Source: Cellulomonas sp. KH9
GTDB lineage: Bacteria; Actinomycetota; Actinomycetes; Actinomycetales; Cellulomonadaceae
Direction: 5' to 3'
Assembly: GCF_900114185.1 (NCBI RefSeq)
Contig: NZ_FOSE01000003.1
Coordinates: forward strand, 1 to 64,000
DNA: 64,000 nucleotides
The position numbers and the translations under genes were made by a program. The notes below the pieces were generated by a model, which saw nothing but the letters and a program-made list of their open reading frames with translations, ran no database searches and was not told the DNA's origin. This document shows positions 17,000 through 25,129 of the stretch, one piece after another. The first letter of the stretch is position 1. Each line of letters begins with the position of its first letter.

Positions 17000-17049
17000 G
17001 GCGATCGCGTGCCTCTCGAGGCCCGTGCGAGAGTTCGCGGTGCCGGACT

Positions 17050-17063
17050 GTGATCGTTCACAA
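17050..17063 (+). promoter_or_regulatory. LacI-type operator before the GH30 gene
   Basis: GTGATCGTTCACAA differs in one base from the site before the CE3 gene (GTGAACGTTCACAA). It lies 50 bases after the shared upstream motif and 116 bases before the GH30 start. Confidence 0.6.
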
Positions 17064-17179
17064 CTGGCTTTGGACAGGACGGATCCCGCCTCGACACAGT
17101 CACGCAGACCGGCGGATCCGGGTCTTGTCTGCCGACTGTCAGCGGGGACGGTCGCGCGCACATCGGACGACCAACGACG

Positions 17180-18946
17180 ATGGGACGGATCATGCGGAGA
17201 TCTCCAAGATCGCGCCGGACATGGGCGGTCACTCTGGCGGCGGCGACGCTGATCACGGGTGTGACGGTCGCCGAGGCGCCCGTGGCGTCCGCCGCGAGCG
17301 GCTGCCGGGTGGACTACGCCGTCGCCTCGCAGTGGAACAGCGGGTTCACGGCCGGCGTCAAGGTCACCAACCTCGGTGACGCGGTCAGCAGCTGGCTGCT
17401 CACCTGGACCTTCCCCGCAGGTCAGGCCGTGAGCCAGGCCTGGAGCGCCGACGTCACCCAGAGCGGCGCCGCCGTCTCCGCACGGAACGCCTCGTACAAC
17501 GGGTCGCTCGGTACCGGGGCGTCGGCGGAGTTCGGCTTCAACGGGACGTACGGCGGCGCCAACCCGGTGCCCACCTCCTTCGCGCTCAACGGCACCACCT
17601 GCACGGGGTCGGCCAGCGGCACCCCCACGCCGACACCGACGCCGACGGTGGCACCGACCCCCACGCCGTCGGTCACCCGGACGCCGACGCCGACGCCGAC
17701 CCCGCCGGCGGGCGGACCCGCGGACATCACGGTGAACACGGGCACGAAGTACCAGACGATCGACGGCTTCGGTGCCGCCGTGTCGATCTGGGGCGGCGCG
17801 TGGTCGACCGCGGACACGCAGACGCTCGTCGGGATGGGCGACAACCAGCTCGGCCTGTCGATCGTCCGCACCGGGATCTCGCCGGTGTCGAGCGAGTGGG
17901 GCACGCAGGTCAGCGCGCTGCGGACGGCGAAGGCGTACGGCTCGGAGGTCAAGATCCTCGCCTCGCCGTGGACGGGGCCGGCCGCGTGGAAGTCGAACAA
18001 CAGCCGGGTCAACGGCGGCACCCTGCTGACCTCGCGCTACGGCGACTACGCCAACCACCTCAACAGCTACGTGCAGTACATGAAGGGCCAGGGCGTGACG
18101 ATCGACGTCACGTCCGTCCAGAACGAGCCCGACTGGCACCCCGACTACGACTCGATGGCGTGGACGGGCGACGCCCTCCGCAACTTCGTGCGCGACCACG
18201 GCACGAAGATCAAGGACACGAAGCTGATGGTCGCCGAGTCGCTGGGCACGAACCGGGCCTACACCGACCCCACGCTCAACGACGCGACCGCCCGCAACAA
18301 CATCGGGTACATCGGCGGTCACATCTACGGCCAGGAGAACGGGCCGAACCTCTCCCGGTACCCGCTCGCCGCCCAGTACGGCAAGAACCAGTGGATGACC
18401 GAGTGGAACTACCACCAGGCCGACGGCAACGGGTCGAACATCTGGGGCGACCCGTCGAACGCCGCCGTGTGGAACGAGACGCTCGACGTGATCATGCCGT
18501 CGGTCAACCGCACGATGGAGGCGAACTGGAGCGCGTACGTCTGGTGGTACGGACGGCGCTACTACTCCTTCATCGGTGACGGGGAGTCCGCGTTCGGGAC
18601 GACGGGCGGAGCGGTCCTCAAGCGCGGCTGGGCGTTCTCGCAGTACTCCAAGTACGTCCGTCCGGGCGACCAGCGCATCGGCGTGACCGAGAGCTCGAAG
18701 GCGTCGCCGCTGGACATCACGGCCTACCAGGGCGACGGCGGCAAGATCACCCTGGTCATCCTCAACCGCTCGACCAGCGCGGTGAACGGCGCCGTCGTCC
18801 AGGCGCCGCAGGCGGTCGGGTCGGCGCTCCACACGATGACGTCGCAGTACTCCAGCCGGGCACCTCGGACCACGGCCGTCAACGGCAGCCAGGTGACGGT
18901 CGACGTCCCCGCGCGGAGCATCTCCACGGTCGTCCTCACGCTCTGA
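17180..18946 (+). CDS. secreted CBM2-GH30 glucuronoxylanase-like enzyme
   Basis: A 588-residue exported glycoside hydrolase. Order: signal peptide (about 1-39), CBM2 cellulose-binding module (about 41-145, bounded by Cys residues, with exposed Trp), a Pro-Thr linker (about 150-178) and a GH30 domain with its beta-sandwich. IDGFGAAVSIWGGAW opens the barrel; the acid/base Glu316 is in SVQNEPDWH and the nucleophile Glu408 in WMTEWNYH. The pattern fits subfamily 8 glucuronoxylanases, which cut xylan at glucuronate branches. The ATG at 17192 is an alternative start. A terminator hairpin follows, and the promoter is shared in design with the CE3 gene. Confidence 0.85.
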   Translation: MGRIMRRSPRSRRTWAVTLAAATLITGVTVAEAPVASAASGCRVDYAVASQWNSGFTAGVKVTNLGDAVSSWLLTWTFPAGQAVSQAWSADVTQSGAAVSARNASYNGSLGTGASAEFGFNGTYGGANPVPTSFALNGTTCTGSASGTPTPTPTPTVAPTPTPSVTRTPTPTPTPPAGGPADITVNTGTKYQTIDGFGAAVSIWGGAWSTADTQTLVGMGDNQLGLSIVRTGISPVSSEWGTQVSALRTAKAYGSEVKILASPWTGPAAWKSNNSRVNGGTLLTSRYGDYANHLNSYVQYMKGQGVTIDVTSVQNEPDWHPDYDSMAWTGDALRNFVRDHGTKIKDTKLMVAESLGTNRAYTDPTLNDATARNNIGYIGGHIYGQENGPNLSRYPLAAQYGKNQWMTEWNYHQADGNGSNIWGDPSNAAVWNETLDVIMPSVNRTMEANWSAYVWWYGRRYYSFIGDGESAFGTTGGAVLKRGWAFSQYSKYVRPGDQRIGVTESSKASPLDITAYQGDGGKITLVILNRSTSAVNGAVVQAPQAVGSALHTMTSQYSSRAPRTTAVNGSQVTVDVPARSISTVVLTL

Positions 18947-18981
18947 GCGCCTGAGCGGGTCCGGCGCGACTGCCGACGGGC

Positions 18982-19012
18982 GGTGCTCCACGTCGAGCGG
19001 GCGTGGAGCACC
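18982..19012 (+). terminator. hairpin terminator after GH30 gene
   Basis: A perfect 11-bp stem (GGTGCTCCACG/CGTGGAGCACC) with a nine-base loop, 35 bases after the stop codon. Confidence 0.7.
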
Positions 19013-19022
19013 GTCGCCGTCC

Positions 19023-19118
19023 GGCCTACCGCAGGGCGCGCAGGTCGTCGAGGTCGCCGTCGAAGACGTTCATGTCGATGAACGACTCCTCGCCGTCGTA
19101 CCCGTCGAGCCGGTCGCG
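19023..19118 (-). pseudogene. C-terminal remnant of a GH25 gene
   Basis: These 96 bases are nearly identical to the 3' end of the intact GH25 gene (20863-20958) and read DGYDGEESFIDMNVFDGDL then the same stop. The rest of the gene is missing; the amine oxidase gene begins right next to it. Together with the fragment at 16481-16769 this shows that at least one extra GH25 copy once existed here. Confidence 0.8.
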
Positions 19119-19146
19119 GCCCCAGGGAAAGAGCGCAGTCGCCCTG

Positions 19147-20625
19147 TCAGCGGCGGATGCCCAGCACCTGGGTGTCGAGCTGGATGTTCATGCCGCACTT
19201 CTCGACCATCTGGTCCCAGACGTCCTCCCAGCCCTTCGCCCAGGCCGTGACGCCGCTCGTCGAGCCGAACGGCCACGCCATGTCCGGCGTGATCCAGACG
19301 AGGCCGTAGTACGCGGGGATCTTGTCGAGGTCGCCGTACCCCTGCACCTGGTACGCGTACACCAGGTAGCCCGTGAGGACGCCCATGTCGTGGGCGTCCA
19401 GGAACTGCTGGAAGGTCGTCGAGAAGATGCGGTACGGGTCGCGTGTCGGTCTCGAGGGCGGCATGACACCGTCGAGGCTGCGGAAGATCTCCGTGCGCAG
19501 CGCGAGGTAGATCCCGACGGCCACCACGAGCGCGGCGTAGGCGGCGTCGCGTCCCGCGTCGGTGCACGGCCACGTGAGTCCGAGGCGCTGGCACGCGACC
19601 ATCAGCCCGTAGTCGCCGAAGGTCATGACCTCCTCGCGCATGTCCGGCGGGACGCGGGCGACGATGCCGCGCCCGGACCCGTGCGCGACGGGCACGCGGC
19701 AGTTCCCGGCGGTGAACTCGGCGAGCGCCTGCACCATGTCGTCGTACGCGGGGGACAGGTAGCAGGTGCCGAGCTCGGCGATCGTCGTCGCGTTCTGGTC
19801 GGGCACCTGCAGCGAGTGCGTCTTGCCGGCGTACCGGTTCGTCCGCTCCAGCAGCCTGACGTCCGTGAACCCCGCGCCGAGGAAGCGCTGCGCGACGAGC
19901 AGCCCGCTCACGCCGGCGCCGATGACGACGATCGGCTTGCTCTTGTCACCCTTCAGGAGCGCCGGCTTCGCGGCGAGCAGCATGTTGAGGTACGACCAGC
20001 AGTGCAGGACGGACTCGAAGCACGTCGACGCGTGGACGTACACCGTGTCGTTCTCGCCCTGGATGTCGAGCCACGCCCACGGGGCACCGTCCGCGAGGGC
20101 GGTCGCGGGGAACTGGTTGAAGTACGGCGTCAGCAGCGGGTTGACTGCCGGACGGAGCGCGCCGTTCTGGTCCTCGTCGACCTGCACGATCTCGTGGACG
20201 CCGGGCTCGAACGGCCACCACCACGGCGGGTCGTCCAGGAACCTGGTCCGCTGGGCGGCGAGGCCCGCGGGATCCGACGCGCCGCCGATCCCGACCATCT
20301 GGTACGTCGTGACGACGTTCGTCGCGGCACCGTTCGCGGCCGGCAGGCCCCACTGCTTCGCCGTCTCGTTGCGGTACCCCTGCACGAGGCCCGTCTGGGG
20401 CTCCACGAGGTCGGGGGCGAGGATGACGGTCCGGTCCTGCTCGCGACGCGGACGCACGCGCAGGCACGTCGTGTAGAACGTGAAGTTGCGCAGGGAGCCC
20501 AGCAGCCACCGCTCCTGGGGCGTGAAGCTCATGACCGGTCCGAGCGTGCGCGGGTCGCACGCGATCACGAGCAGCGCGGGGTCGACCGTGAGCTGCTTCC
20601 CGCCGGTCAGGTAGGTCACTTCCAT
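19147..20625 (-). CDS. FAD amine oxidase-like protein with swapped halves (circular permutation)
   Basis: A 492-residue NAD(P)/FAD-binding amine oxidase-like protein in unusual order. In this family the FAD-binding IVVIGAGVSGLL stands at the N-terminus; here Gly236-x-Gly238-x-x-Gly241 lies in the middle. The first 205 residues read like the C-terminal half of such enzymes (LLVIACDPRTLGPV, NFTFYTTCLRV, VHASTCFESVLHCWSYLNML). The second half starts at the FAD site and runs AGKTHSLQVP, AELGTCYLSPAYDD to a terminal LDTQVLGIRR, which normally would continue into residue 1. Total length equals one full protein. The ATG at 20625 has GGAGG eight bases upstream, so it could be translated. It may instead be what is left of a tandem duplication. 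Confidence 0.7.
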   Translation of the reverse strand: MEVTYLTGGKQLTVDPALLVIACDPRTLGPVMSFTPQERWLLGSLRNFTFYTTCLRVRPRREQDRTVILAPDLVEPQTGLVQGYRNETAKQWGLPAANGAATNVVTTYQMVGIGGASDPAGLAAQRTRFLDDPPWWWPFEPGVHEIVQVDEDQNGALRPAVNPLLTPYFNQFPATALADGAPWAWLDIQGENDTVYVHASTCFESVLHCWSYLNMLLAAKPALLKGDKSKPIVVIGAGVSGLLVAQRFLGAGFTDVRLLERTNRYAGKTHSLQVPDQNATTIAELGTCYLSPAYDDMVQALAEFTAGNCRVPVAHGSGRGIVARVPPDMREEVMTFGDYGLMVACQRLGLTWPCTDAGRDAAYAALVVAVGIYLALRTEIFRSLDGVMPPSRPTRDPYRIFSTTFQQFLDAHDMGVLTGYLVYAYQVQGYGDLDKIPAYYGLVWITPDMAWPFGSTSGVTAWAKGWEDVWDQMVEKCGMNIQLDTQVLGIRR

Positions 20626-20751
20626 CGTGTGCCTCCGCGCTCGTCCGTCACCTCCCAGAGTGGGGTCCGGGCGGAGGGGTGGACAGGGCCGCGGCGTGCG
20701 GCTGCCCGTTGGTGCGGAGCGTCCGCGGGCGGCGGCGCGTCAAGGAGGGCG

Positions 20752-20850
20752 GTGCTCACGTACGACGACGCCGGGCTCGTGCTCGACCACCCGGGCATCG
20801 CGGTCGGCTTCGTCCAGGGCGAGCGGGAGGCGGACCGGCCCGCTTCGTGA
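20752..20850 (+). pseudogene. C-terminal remnant of a glycolipid-binding-family gene
   Basis: The plus strand reads LTYDDAGLVLDHPGIAVGF and a short tail to a TGA at 20848-20850. This matches the last residues of the intact protein encoded at 8978-9529. No upstream part remains; the amine oxidase gene start is about 130 bases away. Confidence 0.7.
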
Positions 20851-20866
20851 CCTGGCTCCGCCTGGC

Positions 20867-21604
20867 CTACCGCAGGGCGCGCAGGTCGTCGAGGTCGCCG
20901 TCGAAGACGTTCATGTCGATGAAGGACTCCTCGCCGTCGTACCCGTCGAGGCGGTCCCGGTTCGAGTACTGCCAGAAGGTCCACGCCCGGTCGTCCGACA
21001 GGGTGGGCGGCACGGCCACCGACCGGATCCAGATGGGCGTGCCCGGGTAGTGGCCGGCGACGTACCGGTCGTACGCGCTGCCGGTCGCGTAGATGATCGG
21101 CTCGATGCCGTGCTCGCGCAGGGTCGCGATGAGCGCGGTCAGCTCGGGGCGGACCTGCGACGCGTCCGGGGGGTCGGCGAAAAACGTGCCGTAGTACTCG
21201 ACGTCGATCGCGACGGGCAGCAGGTCCTCCTCGTCCGGCACCGTCGCGAGCACGTGCTCCGCCTGCGCCTCGCCGCTGCTCTCGAAGCTGAAGAAGTGGT
21301 ACGCACCGACCAGCAGCCCGGCCTCACGCGCCCCGCGCAGGTTCGCCTCGAACTCCCGGTCGACGAACGACGAGCCCTCGGTGGCCTTCACGTACGCGAA
21401 GTCGACGTCCTGCCGGGCGATCGCCGGCCAGTCGATGGTCCCCTGCCACGCCGAGACGTCGACCCCCCGCACGTCGTAGCGCGCTGCGAACAGACGGTTC
21501 GGCCACACCAGGCCGCGTTCGACGAGCGCGGCCCCGAGCGCGAGGACGACGACCGTCCCCGTCAGGGCGATCAGCAGGACGCGGACGCGACGGCGGCTCG
21601 GCAC
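20867..21604 (-). CDS. membrane-anchored GH25 lysozyme-like muramidase
   Basis: A 245-residue protein: a basic start and one hydrophobic helix (about 8-28), then a GH25 muramidase domain with GVDVSAWQGTIDW, FAYVKATEGSSFVD, LLVGAYHFFSF, the catalytic VAIDVEYYG acidic pair and TFWQYSNRDRLDG near the end. GH25 enzymes cut peptidoglycan glycan chains. I chose the GTG at 21604 because it precedes the basic-hydrophobic N-terminus; the frame is open to 21706. Two partial copies lie at 16481-16769 and 19023-19118. The Tn7-like element starts 200 bases upstream. Confidence 0.8.
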   Translation of the reverse strand: MPSRRRVRVLLIALTGTVVVLALGAALVERGLVWPNRLFAARYDVRGVDVSAWQGTIDWPAIARQDVDFAYVKATEGSSFVDREFEANLRGAREAGLLVGAYHFFSFESSGEAQAEHVLATVPDEEDLLPVAIDVEYYGTFFADPPDASQVRPELTALIATLREHGIEPIIYATGSAYDRYVAGHYPGTPIWIRSVAVPPTLSDDRAWTFWQYSNRDRLDGYDGEESFIDMNVFDGDLDDLRALR

Positions 21605-21803
21605 CGCGCCAGTCTGGCGTCGTCGCGCGTCCTGCGCGCGCCACGTCCACCTGGCCGGCGGCGGACGCTGAGTGCCACCGGCTGGTCGCCGAAGCACGCA
21701 ACGCACCGGTCATCGCGGCTCGTCGGGACCGAGAGGTTCGCGCGCGGCAGACGGCACTTCACCGCGGGCTCCTGCCATCTGGTGACCCACATCGGGCCAC
21801 CGG

Positions 21804-21895
21804 TGTAGGAACTCATTGAACTTGTCCGGAACTTGACGCTCTGACCTGCGTGCGGACAACTAGGTGAGACAGCGGCCGTCTCACCTAGTTGTCCG
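21804..21895 (+). repeat. left end of the transposon with transposase-binding sites
   Basis: The terminal repeat (21804-21828) is followed by a perfect 18-bp palindrome (21853-21870 with 21878-21895, loop AGCGGCC) whose outer ends are CGGACAAC and GTTGTCCG. This gives three copies of the TTGTCCG core: direct at 21822, inverted at 21853, direct at 21889. These are likely TniA/TnsB binding sites. Confidence 0.75.
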
Positions 21896-22118
21896 AATCT
21901 TCAGCCCGGGCAACGTGAAGGCGCGCGGCGACCCGCTGACTGCGGAGACGTCCGACCGATCCGAGTACGCGCGCGGCACTCGCGCCGACTGCTCGGGCTG
22001 ACCCCGACCCGCGCAGCCGTAGGAGGCCGGCTCCGCCTTTGCGTGCCTCGGGCCGCGCCAGCCCATGTCCGGATGATCTGCGCATGACGAGATCCGACGA
22101 GCTCGTCACAACGCCCAG

Positions 22119-23423
22119 TCACGCGTGCCATATGCCGAGCGGAGAGATGCTCTTCGCCAGTGCTTCACCGCCGACGGACAGCGGGCCGTTCCAGGCCAGT
22201 TCGGTGACGTCGATGCCGGCGTCCGTGGCTACCGCCTCGACGAGCGTCCGGCCGACTCCGCGCCGGCGCCACAAGGCGGCCGTGAAAATCACGTTGATGA
22301 CCGGCCGTTCGCGGATCGAACTCTGGGGCTGTGGAGCAGCGTCGAACGCCTGCCATCGGACTGCGATCTCATCGAAGACCGAGACGAAGCCGACGACCCG
22401 ACCGCCGTCGTTCAGCAGGTAGGCGCGCGCGTTCCTGTCGGACGGCTCGCCGTCGCCCACGGCGAATGAGGCGGAGTCATAGTGGTTCTCGCGTCGGGGA
22501 AGGACTGCGCTGGCGTAGGCAAGCCTTCGCCACGCTGGTGGAGACGTTCCGGTCACGAGCGCTACCTGACCGGCTGGCCAGAACACGTTGCGGGGTACTG
22601 GAAGCCCGATCGACCAGTTCAGGTGAGCGCGCCGGTGCTGCAGCTGCTCGAACTCCGCCGGCGCGCGAGCTGTACCGCACGGGCACTCCTGGACTGGCTC
22701 TGGTTTCGACGCGGTTGCGATGGCGACCACAGGAGTCGGCTCGCGCCATGATGCGGGCTCCCGGTCGACCTCAGGGCGAACGGGATCGTCCTCGGACCAC
22801 TCGTGCTGCTCGTAAGGCGCAGGGTCGGTGTACGACTTGAACTGGTCGGGGAACTCGCGGAGAAGCTCGCGACGAGACCGTGGCATCGTCGGCCGGACCC
22901 ACACCGCACCAGGCAATGCTCGTCCGTTGAGCCGCAGACCCCGGGCGTTCGCTTGGGCGCGCAGGTACTTCACGAACGCGGTCGGCGACGTCCAGAAGTC
23001 AATGCCCTGCCGCAGTTCCCGCTCCCCGGGAGCCAGCCAAGCATCGAGTGGCACGGCCATCTGGGACGTCAACGCCCCGATGCCGGTCAAGTCGCCCTCG
23101 AGCTCGGCGGCGCGCAGAGCCTTCGCGGCTTGGTCTGCAAGCTCGAACGGAACGAAGAGCGTGACAAAGCTGGAGCCCGCTCCGTAGAGGAAGTCGCCCG
23201 CGTACCCGTGGACCCACAGGTAGCCGCAAGCAGCGTTCACGCAGCGCTTCGCCGCTGCTGCGAACTCCGGTGCCAGCTCCGCGTCCTCGCGCCCCTCGGC
23301 GGCGGCGCGGTAGGCGTAGTCGTCTCGGTCGAGTGTCACTGTGGCGAACTTCCGCCCCAGCTCGACCTTCACTGTGCGACCCCCATGAGCACCGAGGGGA
23401 TCGACTGCGAAGACGCGGGTCAC
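22119..23423 (-). CDS. cargo protein with zinc-finger-like motif and C-terminal acetyltransferase domain
   Basis: A 434-residue protein. Its last 100 residues are GNAT-like (INVIFTAALWRRRGVGRTLV, then TELAWNGPLSVGGEALAKS). Just before them sits a Cys-x-Cys and His-x3-His pattern (Cys247, Cys249, His263, His267). A zinc finger followed by GNAT recalls ESCO/Eco1 acetyltransferases, but that is only an architectural likeness. The first 200 residues match nothing I know. TATAGA eight bases before the GTG suggests a leaderless mRNA. It is the last cargo gene near the left end. Confidence 0.6.
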   Translation of the reverse strand: MTRVFAVDPLGAHGGRTVKVELGRKFATVTLDRDDYAYRAAAEGREDAELAPEFAAAAKRCVNAACGYLWVHGYAGDFLYGAGSSFVTLFVPFELADQAAKALRAAELEGDLTGIGALTSQMAVPLDAWLAPGERELRQGIDFWTSPTAFVKYLRAQANARGLRLNGRALPGAVWVRPTMPRSRRELLREFPDQFKSYTDPAPYEQHEWSEDDPVRPEVDREPASWREPTPVVAIATASKPEPVQECPCGTARAPAEFEQLQHRRAHLNWSIGLPVPRNVFWPAGQVALVTGTSPPAWRRLAYASAVLPRRENHYDSASFAVGDGEPSDRNARAYLLNDGGRVVGFVSVFDEIAVRWQAFDAAPQPQSSIRERPVINVIFTAALWRRRGVGRTLVEAVATDAGIDVTELAWNGPLSVGGEALAKSISPLGIWHA

Positions 23424-23768
23424 GATTGGTCTCTATAGGTCACGGAGCAAGCGTGCCGCAGCCAGGATCCCGCGTCACGCGCCCACGACCAGCCGCATCG
23501 GGATGCCGGACAGGTCGGCCGCCACGGGGCGTGTGGGAAGTCGAGCGAGCTGTCCGGATTCCCACGCCGTGGCCTGTGGCCTGTCCGAGTTTCAGCGGCG
23601 GAGTGTCGACGTCATCTGCGCGGGTACGGCGGGTACGTCCGAGCGCATAGATCTCATGGAGCGGACGCCGGGCCGTCTGCTGGCGACCTTGGCGCGCACC
23701 GGGGGCGACGGCGCTGAAGCGCTGGCGCAGCGGCGAGGTAGTCCCTCCACTGCCGCGTTGGACGTTGG
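23424..23768. other. intergenic region in the cargo
   Basis: Open frames exist on both strands but none has a ribosome site or family content. The stretch probably holds the promoter of the acetyltransferase-like gene and the 3' region of the proteasome-like pair. Confidence 0.4.
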
Positions 23769-23954
23769 TCAGCCAGCCTTCTTGGGCTCCTTGAGGCGGA
23801 GCGGCTTGCTCGGAGCGGGCAGCTTCCGTGCGGCTGTGAGGGTGCCGGACTGTGAGCGGGGCGCGTCCGTCGCGGTCCACGCAGCACCACGACGACCGGC
23901 CCGGTAGACGTTCTGTGACCGGCTCGCGTTGGCGTTCGTGTCCTCTGAGGTCAC
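23769..23954 (-). CDS. small basic protein coupled to the proteasome-like gene
   Basis: A 61-residue basic, low-complexity protein (many Ser, Ala, Lys, Arg; ending LRLKEPKKAG). Its GTG overlaps the stop of the Ntn-hydrolase gene (GTGA), so it is translated together with it. No family is recognised. The tight coupling suggests a partner, substrate or adaptor of the Ntn hydrolase. Confidence 0.5.
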   Translation of the reverse strand: MTSEDTNANASRSQNVYRAGRRGAAWTATDAPRSQSGTLTAARKLPAPSKPLRLKEPKKAG

Positions 23955-24802
23955 GTCATCTCCATCGGCGGGTTGAGTAGCGGACTGAAGTAGTGCTTCC
24001 GCGAGACCCAGCGGAAGCCCTCGTGCTTCGTGATGCTAGCTACCTCGATCGGTCCCCCCACGGTAGGACTACCAGGTGAGAACCGCACGAACTGGATGGT
24101 CATGTGGACCAGGAAGTCCGCGAGGTCGATGGCGTCCTGGATCGGCATCGCGTCGGCGACGAACGGGATCGCGACCTGCTGCTTGATGATCTCGTTGAAG
24201 AGCGGAGCATCCGTGGCCGGGACCCCGAGGTTGACCAGTGCCTGGGGCAGGGCCTGGCTGACCCCTAGCAGAAGGCGGGTGATCGCCTCTGGTTGACCGT
24301 GCCAGGTTGCACCCGCCCCGCCCGCGAGCACGGGGACCACGGCCGGGGCGTCCGCGAAGTTGATCTCGTACAGCTCCGGCTCGTCGGCACCGGCTGAGTA
24401 TCCACCGATCAGGATGCCGAGGTCGCCCAGCGAAGAGCCGTCTGGCTCGCCGAGCGCGGCGAACTTCTCGTCCTGAAGGAACTCACGCGCTCGTTCCGCG
24501 ACGTCCGCCATCTGGTACGTCCGAAGATCGAGTCGCCAGTCGAGATGGGCGTCGTCGCCCCCCATGAACCGGACCCGAAGGTCCTTCGTGAGGGTCGCGA
24601 TGGAGGACGGACCGATGCTGCCGCGACCCCAGGTCATCGCCCCGACGGGGAGGCCCTTATGAAGGTTGAAGATCTTGTTCGCGTTGTTGTAGATGTTCAG
24701 GACCTGGGTGGTGCCGTCGGCCCCATCCGCGCTCAGTGTCGTCGCGCTGTCGGCGGCAAGCACGAAGCCATCGTTCACCTTGACCGCGACGGCGATGGTC
24801 AT
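23951..24802 (-). CDS. proteasome-like Ntn hydrolase
   Basis: A 283-residue protein resembling 20S proteasome beta subunits. It starts MTIAVAVKVNDGFVLAADS, so removing Met leaves Thr1, and an Asp stands exactly at position 17 (AADS), as in active subunits. NKIFNLHKG gives the Lys that normally follows, about nine residues later than the standard Lys33. GAMTWGRGSIG resembles the next conserved strand. It is much longer than HslV or a typical beta subunit and has no alpha subunit, Mpa or ClpX-like partner beside it. It lies between restriction genes and other cargo, so a defence role is possible but unproven. Confidence 0.65.
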   Translation of the reverse strand: MTIAVAVKVNDGFVLAADSATTLSADGADGTTQVLNIYNNANKIFNLHKGLPVGAMTWGRGSIGPSSIATLTKDLRVRFMGGDDAHLDWRLDLRTYQMADVAERAREFLQDEKFAALGEPDGSSLGDLGILIGGYSAGADEPELYEINFADAPAVVPVLAGGAGATWHGQPEAITRLLLGVSQALPQALVNLGVPATDAPLFNEIIKQQVAIPFVADAMPIQDAIDLADFLVHMTIQFVRFSPGSPTVGGPIEVASITKHEGFRWVSRKHYFSPLLNPPMEMT

Positions 24803-25129
24803 GGTGGCATCGTGGCAGACCAGAGAGCCCGATGTGCCCGTTTCCTGAAGACACGCCGCCCTCCCGGATGAACCCGACTGACCCGGGAGTGCGCAGCCGT
24901 AGTCCCACAGCCCGCCAGATCCTCAGCTGTGGATGACGTGGAGCGTGGGCGACGCAGCGCCGCAGTCGGGCGAGGGTGCCGACGCGACACGTCGCCTCCG
25001 CCCTCTCTTGCGAGCAGACCGCCTCTCCTGTGCTCGCCCGACTTCATCAGGCTTCATCAGTGCCGTCCTGGTAGACCCTGAGATGTCTTGATGGTCAATG
25101 GCCCGGTGCCGCCGCTGTCCATCCAGAGT
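24803..25129. other. intergenic region before the proteasome-like gene
   Basis: No protein-like frame is supported. It contains a short direct repeat (CTTCATCAG twice near 25042-25062) and probably the promoter of the Ntn-hydrolase gene. Confidence 0.4.

Noticed and set aside
19003-20850. 615-codon plus-strand frame across the amine oxidase gene
   Set aside because: It is antisense to the amine oxidase; only its last codons, the glycolipid-binding remnant, are meaningful.
21853-21895. 18-bp perfect palindrome as a transcription terminator
   Set aside because: It lies more than 200 bases after the nearest gene end and its arms carry the TTGTCCG core of the transposon, so it fits transposase sites better.
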